A stretch of 64,000 bases of DNA from Ulva prolifera (taxonomy: Eukaryota > Chlorophyta > Ulvophyceae > Ulvales > Ulvaceae): the NCBI GenBank assembly GCA_023078555.1, contig CM041199.1, positions 8,437,315 to 8,501,314 on the forward strand, in the 5' to 3' direction. Shown piece by piece: positions 55,250-64,000 of this stretch. The notes under the pieces are model-generated. The model did not search any database, was not told where the DNA came from, and saw only the letters and a list, made by a program, of their open reading frames with translations. How positions within the stretch are numbered: position 1 is the first letter of the stretch; the number at the start of each line of letters is the position of its first letter. The position numbers and the translations under genes are program-made.

Positions 55250-55271
55250 AGTGTCGCCATTCTTCTAGTGC
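55250..55271 (-). repeat. Right terminal inverted repeat of element B
   Basis: Its reverse complement CACTAGAAGAATGGCGACAC.. differs from the left end at two of 22 positions. It is followed by CCG, the second copy of the target duplication. Confidence 0.93.
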
Positions 55272-58200
55272 CGTGTGGAGTGACTGCGTGGAGTGACCAA
55301 GCGCGTGTGGAGTGTCCGTGTGGAGTGTACGTGTGAAGTGCCCAAGTCCGTGTGGAGTGTCCGTGTGGAGTGTACGTGTGGAGTGACTGACTCCGTGTGG
55401 AGTGTCCGTGTGGAGTGCCCAAGTCCGTGTGGAGTGTCCGTGTGGAGTGTCCGTGTGGAGTGACCGAGTCCGTGTGGAGTGGCCGTGTGGAGTGACCGTG
55501 TGGAGTGTACGTGTGGAGTGACCGAGTCCGTGTGGAGTGTCCGTGTGGAGTGTACGTGTGGAGTGACCGAGTCCGTGTGTAGTTGCCGTGTGGAGTGTCC
55601 GTGTGGAGTGACCGTGTGGAGTGACCGAGTCCGTGTGGAGTGTCCGTGTGGAGTGTCCGTGTGGAGTGTACGTGTGGAGTGACCGTGTCCGTGTGGAGTG
55701 TTCGTGTGGATTGTACGTGTGGAGTGCCCAAGTCCGTGTGGAGTGACCGTGTGGAGTAACCGTGTGGAGTGACCGAGTCCGTGTGGAGTGGCCGTGTGGA
55801 GTGGCCGTGTGGAGTGACCGTGTCCGTGTGGAGGGTCCGTGTGGAGTGTACGTGTGGAGTGACCGTGTCCGTGTGGAGTGTACGTGTGGAGTGTACGTGT
55901 GGAGTGCCCAAGTCCGTGTGGAGTGTCCGTGTGGAGTGTCCGTGTGGAGTGACCGTGTGGAGTGTACGTGTGGAGTGACCCAGTCCGTGTGGAGTGTCCG
56001 TGTGGAGTGGCCGTGTGGAGTGTCCGTGTGGAGTGACCGTGTGGAGTGACTGAGGCCGTGTGGAGTGTCTGTGTGGAGTGACTGTGTGCAGTACCCAAGC
56101 CCGTGTGGAGAGTCCGTGTGGAGTGTACGTGTGGAGTGACCGAGTCCGTGTGGAGTGTCCGTGTGGAGTGTACGTATGGAATGACCGAGTCCGTGTGGAG
56201 TGACCGTGTGGAGTGGCCGTGTGGAGTGTCCGTATGGAGTGACCGTGTGGAGTGACCGTGTCCGTGTGGAGTGTCTGTGTGGATTGTCCGTGTGGAGTGC
56301 CCAAGACCGTGTGGAGTGTCCGTGTGGAGTGTCCGTGTGGAGTGACCGAGTCCGTGTGGAGTGTCCGTGTGGAGTGGCCGTGTGGAGTGTCCGTATGGAG
56401 TGACCGTGCGGAGTGACTGAGGCCGTGTGGAGTGTCTGTGTGGAGTGACTGTGTGGAGTTACCAAGCCCGTGTGGAGTGTCCGTGTGGAGTGTCCGTGTG
56501 GAGTGACCGACTCCGTGTGGAGTGGCCGTGTGGAGTGTCCGTGTGGAGTGACCGTGTGGAGTGACCGAGTCCGTGTGGAGTGGCCGTGTGGAGTGTACGT
56601 GTGGAATGACCGAGTCCGTGTGGAGTGTCCGTGTGGAGTGTACGTGTGGAGTGACCGACTCCGTGTGGAGTGTCCGTGTGGAGTGTACGTGTGGAGTGCC
56701 CAAGTCCGTGTGGAGTGTCTGTGTGGAGTGTCCGAGTGGAGTGACCGAGTCCGTGTGGAGTGGCCGTGTGGAGTGACCGTGTGGAGTGTACGTGTGGAGT
56801 GACCGTGTCTGTGTGGAGTGTTCGTGTGGATTGTACGTGTGGAGTGCCCAAGTCCGTGTGGAGTGACCGTGTGGAGTAACCGTGTGGAGTGACCGAGTCC
56901 GTGTGGAGTGGCCGTGTGTAGTGACCGTGTCCGTGTGGAGGGTCCGTGTGGAGTGTACGTGTGGAGTGACCGTGTACGTGTGGAGTGACCGTGTCCGTGT
57001 GGAGTGTCCGTGTGGAGTGTCCGTGTGGAGTGACCGTGAGGAGTGTACGTGTGGAGTGACCCAGTCCGTGTGGAGTGTCCGTGTGGAGTGGCCGTGTGGA
57101 GTGTCCGTGTGGAGTGACCGTGTGGAGTGACTGAGGCCGTGTGGAGTGTCTGTGTGGAGTGACTGTGTGGAGTACCCAAGCCCGTGTGGAGAGTCCGTGT
57201 GGAGTGTACGTGTGGAGTGACCGATTCCGTGTGGAGTGTCCGTGTGGAGTGTACGTGTGGAATGACCGTGTCCGTGTGGAGTGTCCGTGTGGATTGTACG
57301 TGTGGAGTACCCAAGTCCGTGTGGAGTGTCCGTGTGGAGTGTCCGTGTGGAGTGACCGAGTCCGTGTGGAGTGTCAATGTGGAGTGGCCGTGTGGAGTGT
57401 CCGTATGGTGTGACTGAGGCCGTGTGGAGTGGCCGTGTGGAGTGTCCGTGTGGAGTGACTGTGTGGAGTGACTAAGGCCGTGTGGAGTGTCCGTGTGGAG
57501 TGACTGTGTGGAGTGACCAAGCCCGTGTGGAGTGTCCGTGTGGAGTGTCCGTGTGGAGTGACCGAGTCCGTGTGGAGTGGCCGTGTGGAGTGTCCGTGTG
57601 GAGTGACCGTGTGGAGTGACTGAGGCCGTGTGGAGTGTCTGTGTGGAGTGACTGTGTGGAGTGACCAAGCCCGTGTGGAGTGTCCGTGTGGATTGTCCGT
57701 GTGGAGTGCCCAAGACCGTGTGGAGTGTCCGTGTGGAGTGTCCGTGTGGAGTGACCGAGTCCGTGTGGAGTGTCCGTGTGGAGTGGCCGTGTGGAGTGTC
57801 CGTATGGAGTGACCGTGCGGAGTGACTGAGGCCGTGTGGAGTGTCTGTGTGGAGTGACTGTGTGGAGTGACCAAGCCCGTGTGGAGTGTCCGTGTGGAGT
57901 GTCCGTGTGGAGTGACCGACTCCGTGTGGAGTGTCCGTGTGGAGTGTACGTGTGGAGTGCCCAAGTCCGTGTGGAGTGTCCGTGTGGATTGTACGTGTGG
58001 AGTGACCGATTCCGTGTGGAGTGTCCGTGTGGAGTGTATGTGTGGAGTGACCGTGTCCGTGTGGAGTGGCCGTGTGGAGTAACCGTGTGGAGTGACCGAG
58101 TCCGTGTGGAGTGGCCGTGTGGAGTGGCCGTGTGGAGTGACCGTGTCCGTGTGGAGGGTCCATGTGGAGTGTACGTGTGGAGTGACCGTGTCCGTGTGGA

Positions 58201-61007
58201 GTGTACGTGTGGAGTGTACGTGTGGAGTGCCCAAGTCCGTGTGGAGTGTCCGTGTGGAGTGTCCGTGTGGAGTGACCGTGTGGAGTGTACGTGTGGAGTG
58301 ACCCAGTCCGTGTGGAGTGTCCGTGTGGTTGCCGTGTGGAGTGTCCGTGTGGAGTAACCGTGTGGAGTGACTGAGGCCGTGTGGAGTGTCCGTGTGGAGT
58401 GACCGAGTCCGTGTGGAGTGTCCGTGTGGAGTGGCCGTGTGGAGTGTCCGTATGGTGTGACTGAGGCCGTGTGGAGTGTCTGTTTGGAGTGTCCGAGTGG
58501 AGTGACCGAGTCCGTGTGGAGTGGCCGTGTGGAGTGACCGTGTGGAGTGTACGTGTGGAGTGACCGTGTCTGTGTGGAGTGTTCGTGTGGATTGTACGTG
58601 TGGAGTGCCCAAGTCCGTGTGGAGTGTCCGTGTGGAGTGTCCGTGTGGAGTGACCGTGTGGAGTGTACGTGTGGAGTGACCCAGTCCGTGTGGAGTGTCC
58701 GTGTGGAGTGGCCGTGTGGAGTGTCCGTGTGGAGTGGCCGTGTGGAGTGTCCGTGTGGAGTGACCGTGTGGAGTGACTGAGGCCGTGTGGAGTGTCTGTG
58801 TGGAGTGACTGTGTGGAGTACCCAAGCCCGTGTGGAGAGTCCGTGTGGAGTGTACGTGTGGAGTGACCGATTCCGTGTGGAGTGTCCGTGTGGAGTGTAC
58901 GTGTGGAGTGACCGTGTCCGTGTGGAGTGTCCGTGTGGAGTGTCCGTGTGGAGTGACCGAGTCCGTGTGGAGTGTCCGTGTGGAGTGGCCGTGTGGAGTG
59001 TCCGTATGGAGTGACCGTGCGGAGTGACTGAGGCCGTGTGGAGTGTCTGTGTGGAGTGACTGTGTGGAGTGACCAAGCCCGTGTGGAGTGTCCGTGTGGA
59101 GTGTCCGTGTGGAGTGACCGACTCCGTGTGGAGTGTCCGTGTGGAGTGTACGTGTGGAGTGCCCAAGTCCGTGTGGAGTGTCTGTGTGGAGTGTCCGAGT
59201 GGAGTGACCGAGTCCGTGTGGAGTGGCCGTGTGGAGTGACCGTGTGGAGTGTACGTGTGGAGTGACCGAGTCCGTGTGGAGTGTCCGTGTGGAGTGGCCG
59301 TGTGGAGTGTCCGTGTTGAGTGACCGTGTGGAGTGACTGAGGCCGTGTGGAGTGTCTGTGTGGAGTGACTGTGTGGAGTGACCAAGCCCGTGTGGAGAGT
59401 CCGTGTGGAGTGTACGTGTGGAGTGACCGATTCCGTGTGGAGTGTCCGTGTGGAGTGTACGTGTGGAGTGACCGTGTCCGTGTGGAGTGTCCGTGTGGAG
59501 TGTACTTGTGGAGTGACCGTGTCCGTGTGGAGTGTCCGTGTGGATTGTCCGTGTGGAGTGCCCAAGACCGTGTGGAGTGTCCGTGTGGAGTGTCCGTGTG
59601 GAGTGACCGAGTCCGTGTGGAGTGTCCGTGTGGAGTGGCCGTGTGGAGTGTCCGTATGGAGTGACCGTGCGGAGTGACTGAGGCCGTGTGGAGTGTCTGT
59701 GTGGAGTGACTGTGTGGAGTGACCAAGCCCGTGTGGAGTGTCCGTGTGGAGTGTCCGTGTGGAGTGACCGAGTCCGTGTGGAGTGGCCGTGTGGAGTGTA
59801 CGTGTGGAATGACCGAGTCCGTGTGGAGTGTCCGTGTGGAGTGGCCGTGTGGAGTGTCCGTGTGGAGTGACCGTGTGGAGTGACGCAGGCCGTGTGGAGT
59901 GTACGTGTGGAGTGACCGATTCCGTGTGGAGTGTCCGTGTGGAGTGTCTGTGTGGAGTGACTGTGTGGAGTGACCAAGCCCGTGTGGAGTGTCCGTGTGG
60001 ATTGTCCGTGTGGAGTGCCCAAGACCGTGTGGAGTGTCCGTGTGGAGTGTCCGTGTGGAGTGACCGAGTCCGTGTGGAGTGTCCGTGTGGAGTGGCCGTG
60101 TGGAGTGTCCGTATGGAGTGACCGTGCGGAGTGACTGAGGCCGTGTGGAGTGTCTGTGTGGAGTGACTGTGTGGAGTGACCAAGCCCGTGTGGAGTGGCC
60201 GTGTGGAGTGGCCGTGTGGAGTGACCGTGTCCGTGTGGAGGGTCCGTGTGGAGTGTACGTGTGGAGTGACCGTGTCCGTGTGGAGTGTACGTGTGGAGTG
60301 TACGTGTGGAGTGCCCAAGTCCGTGTGGAGTGTCCGTGTGGAGTGTCCGTGTGGAGTGACCGTGTGGAGTGTACGTGTGGAGTGACCCAGTCCGTGTGGA
60401 GTGTCCGTGTGGAGTGGCCGTGTGGAGTGTCCGTGTGGAGTGACCGTGTGGAGTGACTGAGGCCGTGTGGAGTGTCTGTGTGGAGTGACTATGTGGAGTA
60501 CCCAAGCCCGTGTGGAGAGTCCGTGTGGAGTGTACGTGTGGAGTGACCGATTCCGTGTGGAGTGTCCGTGTGGAGTGAACGTGTGGAGTGACCGTGTCCG
60601 TGTGGAGTGTCCGTGTGGAGTGTCCGTGTGGAGTGACCGAGTCCGTGTGGAGTGTCCGTGTGGAGTGGCCGTGTGGAGTGTCCGTATGGAGTGACCGTGC
60701 GGAGTGACTGAGGCCGTGTGGAGTGTCTGTGTGGAGTGACTGTGTGGAGTGACCAAGCCCGTGTGGAGTGTCCGTGTGGAGTGTCCGTGTGGAGTGACCG
60801 AGTCCGTGTGGAGTGGCCGTGTGGAGTGTCCGTGTGGAGTGACCGTGTGGAGTGACCGAGTCCGTGTGGAGTGGCCGTGTGGAGTGTACGTGTGGAATGA
60901 CCGAGTCCGTGTGGAGTGTCCGTGTGGAGTGGCCGTGTGGAGTGTCCGTGTGGAGTGACCGTGTGGAGTGACGCAGGCCGTGTGGAGTGTCTGTGTGGAG
61001 TGACTGT
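55272..61007. repeat. Composite minisatellite, block 4
   Basis: The same 13/19-bp system as blocks 1-3, but enriched in variants such as GTGTGGAGTGACTGAGGCC, GACCAAGCCC, GACCGATTCC, GACCCAGTCC and GTCCGTATGGAG. These are rare or absent in blocks 1-2. Long segments recur within it, for example the pattern at 57836 and again at 59038. It ends at the CACTAG end of element D. Confidence 0.96.
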
Positions 61008-61126
61008 CACTAGGAGAATGGTGACATTCCGCCGCGGAACCGTAGGCGTTCCGCTGACAGAGGAACGTTCCTACGAGGCTCTCGACCTTCCGCCCGCGTC
61101 CGTATGTTTCACAAGGAACGATCGTG

Positions 61127-61216
61127 GCGGAATGTCCTATGGCTTCCTTGGTGGCCGCGGAATGTCCTATGGCTTCCTTGGTGGCTGCGGAATGTCCTAT
61201 GGCTTCCTCGGCAACA
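61127..61216. repeat. 30-bp tandem repeat, three copies
   Basis: The unit starts GCGGAATGTCCTATGGCTTC. The copies differ by a few bases, and it is open in frame on both strands (GMSYGFLGG on plus, KEAIGHSAAT on minus). Confidence 0.88.
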
Positions 61217-61672
61217 GCGCTGACATGATTGTGTGCTCTTCCATAGCGCGAGACAGGCCAATCAGTCTCCGCAGATGAAAAGCACTGGAAATCCATTGCG
61301 TACTGAGGCGAACGCAGCTGCGCACAAATAAAAACATTACAAACGAGCACATGGAAGAAGACACACATCAAAGAAGCTGCGCCCATGTACGTCCAGCGGT
61401 CCGACTGCTCAGAGTTTGAGCTGGAACAGGTTTACAAAAGAGTTAACGGAGAAGACATACATGCATGTACGCCAAAGGATATTGAAATGGATTGAGCACT
61501 CATGCCTGCAGATCCGATGCCCACGTAAGACGAGGACGCGCCTGACAAGTTGGTGCTACTCTCCTTTAGGTGGTCAAGCATGGACCGCGTTCAGAGGAGA
61601 CAAATGGCGTGCTCCTGTCGCTGAGTGGTCAGTGTGGCACCGTCCATTCCGGTCTGAATCGATGCACGTGTG

Positions 61673-61771
61673 CCCAGTCAGCAACATCGTGGAATGGTCG
61701 GTGCCTCACCGACCATTACGGCCCAGTCAGCAACGTCGTGGAATGGTCGGTGCCTCACCGACCATTACGGG
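61673..61771. repeat. 49-bp tandem repeat with 25-bp palindromes in element D
   Basis: Palindromes AATGGTCGGTG-CCT-CACCGACCATT occur at 61693-61717 and 61742-61766. The intervening GCCCAGTCAGCAAC..TCGTGG is also repeated. The arrangement resembles the palindrome-bearing tandem duplication of element B. Confidence 0.88.
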
Positions 61772-62169
61772 GTCGAGTAATGCATGCGCTAGTCACCACT
61801 GCAGTGTCGATGGATAGCCCACGAGCATTGCATCTCGCCATCAACGATCTCTGGAGCGAGTATAGTACCAACGGAGCATCTTCCCACAGCAATGTAAGCC
61901 AATTCATATGAGCTATTATAAGCGTCCGGAGTCTCTCGTCGGCGTCGATATCGTCTCATGATAATGCATTTCTAGTTTATTTGAATCGACTCTCTTTGTA
62001 TTTCTCTGGTACTGTCCTGACGTGCAGGGAGGCTAGCTGAAGGTTGACAGCATGTGGCACGAATAATGCTTGCGATTCATTTGTATAGCGTGGCATAACA
62101 TGTCTGGCGTGGGTGGTGAGGGCGCTGCAGCTGTGGCCTGTCTTTAAGGCGATGGTCAGCCTGATCCTG

Positions 62170-64000
62170 GCGTGGCAGCACCCAGACATGAAGGGGGCAG
62201 AGGGCATAACAACACAGAAACACCAAGTGCCACTGTGATTCGGCAACGATGGGCAGCATCACTTTCAACCCCACTTCACCGTGTGCGGGGGCAGAGGGGG
62301 TAGCAGCACAGAACCATCAAATGCCGGTGAGCTGCGGCAGCGATAGGCAGCATCACTGTCAACCCCACTGCACCGCGTGCGGGGGCAGAAGGGGTAGCAG
62401 CACAGAACCATCAAGTGCCGGTGAGCTGCGGCAGCGATGGGCAGCATCACTGTCACCCCCGCTGCACTGCGTGCGGGGGCAGAGGGGGTAGCAGCACAGA
62501 ACCATCAAGTTCCGTGGTGCTGTGGCTGCGATGGGCAGCATCACTTTCACCCCCACTTCACCGTGTGCGGGGGCAGAGGGGGTAGCAGCACAGAACCATC
62601 AAGTGCCGGTGAGCTGCGGCAGCGATAGGCAGCATCACTGTCAACCCCACTGCACCGCGTGCGGGGGCAGAGGGGGTAGCAGCACAGAACCATCAAGTGC
62701 CGGTGAGCTGCGGCAGCGATGGGCAGCATCACTGTCACCCCCGCTGCACTGCGTGCGGGGGCAGAGGGGGTAGCAGCACAGAACCATCAAGTTCCGTGGT
62801 GCTGTGGCTGCGATGGGCCACATCACTGTCACTCCCACTGCACTGCGTGCGGGGGCAGAGGGGGTAGCAGCACAGAACCATCAAGTGCCGGTGAGCTGCG
62901 GCAGCGATGGGCAGCATCACTGTCACCCCCGCTGCACTGCGTGCGGGGGCAGAGGGGGTAGCAGCACAGAACCATCAAGTTCCGTGGTGCTGTGGCTGCG
63001 ATGGGCAGCATCACTTTCACCCCCACTTCACCGTGTGCGGGGGCAGAGGGGGTAGCAGCACAGAACCATCAAGTGCCGGTGAGCTGCGGCAGCGATAGGC
63101 AGCAACACTGTCAACCCCACTGCACCGCGTGCGGGGGCAGAGGGGGTAGCAGCACAGAACCATCAAGTGCCGGTGAGCTGCGGCAGCGATGGGCAGCATC
63201 ACTGTCACCCCCGCTGCACTGCGTGCGGGGGCAGAGGGGGTAGCAGCACAGAACCATCAAGTTCCGTGGCGCTGTGGCTGCGATGGGCCACATCACTGTC
63301 ACTCCCACTTCACCGTGTGCGGGGGCAGAGGGCATAACAACACAGAAACACCAAGTGCCACTGTGATTCGGCAACGATGGGCAGCATCAATGTCACCCCC
63401 GCTGCACTGCGTCGGGGGGCAGAGGGGGTAACATCACAGAAACATCAAGTGCCGGTGAGCTGCGGCAACGATGGGCAGCACCACTGTCACCCCCACTTCA
63501 CCGTGTGCGGGGGCAGAGGGGGTAACAGCACAGAAACACCAGGTGCCACTGTGCTGCGGCAACGATGGGCAGCACCACTGTCAACCACGCTGCACTGCGT
63601 GGGGGGGCAGAGGGGGTAACAGCACAGAAACACCAGGTGCCACTGTGCTGCGGCAACGATGGGCAGCACCACTGTCAACCACGCTGCACTGCGTGGGGGG
63701 GCAGAGGGGGTAACAGCACAGAAACCCCAGGTGCCACTGTGCTGCGGCAACGATGGGCAGCACCACTGTCAAACCCGCTGCACTGCGTGGGGGGGCAGAG
63801 GGGGTAACAGCACAGAAACACCAGGTGCCACTGTGCTGCGGCAACGATGGGCAGCACCACTGTCAAACCCGCTGCACTGCGTGGGGGGGCAGAGGGGGTA
63901 ACAGCACAGAAACACCAGGTGCCACTGTGCTGCGGCAACAATGGGCAGCACCACTGTCAAACCCGCTGCACTGCGTGGGGGGGCTGAGGGGGTAACAGCA
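62170..64000. repeat. 94-bp satellite, about 19 copies, runs off right edge
   Basis: The unit includes GGCAGCATCACTGTCACCCC, GCGTGCGGGGGCAGAGGGGG and TAGCAGCACAGAACCATCAA. Between 62250 and 63300 two monomer types alternate with a 470-bp (five-unit) higher-order period, for example 62437/62907 and 62522/62992. From about 63377 it becomes a simple 94-bp array (63471, 63565, 63659, 63753). As 94 is 1 modulo 3 and stops are rare, short open frames of about 80 codons recur; these are not genes. It is unrelated to the 13/19-bp array. Confidence 0.95.

Larger units (their letters stand above)
23881..55271 (-). mobile_element. Element B: CACTA transposon, 31.4 kb, containing nested insertions
   Basis: The left end CACTAGGAGAATGGCGACAT.. 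and the reverse complement of the right end CACTAGAAGAATGGCGACAC.. match at 20 of 22 positions. CCG occurs on both sides (23878-23880 and 55272-55274), the 3-bp duplication expected for CACTA. A matching empty unit is at 57470-57530. Contents: an unknown plus-strand gene (about 25289-28906), a Ulp1-type protease (minus), a tnp2 transposase (minus) split by a nested insertion, and a second plus-strand gene (about 52259-54291). Without the nested 13.9 kb the element would be about 17.5 kb. Strand refers to the transposase. Confidence 0.93.
61008..62169. mobile_element. Element D: CACTA element end, partial or truncated
   Basis: CACTAGGAGAATGGTGACAT at 61008 matches the element B end except for one base and directly follows satellite. 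No partner end was found before 64000, so the element is either longer than the window or truncated by the 94-bp satellite. Inside are a 30-bp repeat in three copies (61127-61216) and two AATGGTCGGTG..CACCGACCATT palindromes. Possible exons around 61380-61580 and 61790-61910 are too short to name. No transposase is visible. Confidence 0.6.

Noticed and set aside
55233-61386. Minus-strand frames of up to about 1500 codons in block 4
   Set aside because: Same satellite artefact. The longest simply read from unique DNA into the repeat.
62249-63960. Series of about 80-codon frames in the 94-bp satellite
   Set aside because: They recur with the repeat period because 94 is 1 mod 3; no start context or independent conservation.

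Overview
This is eukaryotic nuclear DNA. Coding regions are cut by short spliceosomal introns (GT..AG) that restore frame when removed. There are no bacterial operons, and all recognisable genes belong to transposable elements. GC is moderately high. CACTA elements with a tnp2-type transposase and a Ulp1 protease, a Ty3 element carrying a PHD finger, and huge minisatellites would fit an alga or other early-diverging plant-lineage or protist genome. The sequence does not settle the taxon, and I recognise no host housekeeping gene.

Layout. A composite minisatellite of 13-bp and 19-bp units fills 1-9555, 20337-22471, 22750-23880 and 55272-61007. These four blocks look like one original array of about 18.5 kb split by insertions. 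Element A (9556-20336) has 27-bp perfect inverted ends and a 2-bp duplication. It carries a C2H2/tnp2 transposase gene and a second multi-exon gene for a basic-tailed protein. A 278-bp solo LTR (22472-22749) has a 5-bp duplication. Element B (23881-55271, 31.4 kb) is a true CACTA element with a CCG target duplication. It carries a tnp2 transposase and a Ulp1-type protease on the minus strand and two unidentified plus-strand genes. Element D begins at 61008 with the same CACTA end as B; its other end is not visible. From about 62170 to the window end is a second, unrelated 94-bp satellite.

Nesting. An intron of B's tnp2 gene is interrupted by about 13.9 kb of foreign DNA (about 36533-50464). 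This is element C, a relative of A that keeps the second gene but shows no transposase. C in turn contains a Ty3-type LTR retrotransposon (about 40564-50422) on the minus strand, with gag-protease, RT, RNase H, a PHD finger and integrase. The order is therefore satellite, then B, then C, then Ty3. Unoccupied copies of the target repeat elsewhere in the array act as in-window empty sites and confirm the A, B and solo-LTR insertions.

How the parts work together. In A the transposase and the partner protein sit in tandem on one strand. The partner is conserved in C, so it is probably a functional co-factor, by analogy a binder of subterminal repeats. Elements B, C and D each have their own short palindromes near their ends, and A has GCGC-core repeats there; these are candidate binding sites. 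Very long apparent reading frames in the satellites are artefacts of a stop-free repeat and are not annotated as genes.
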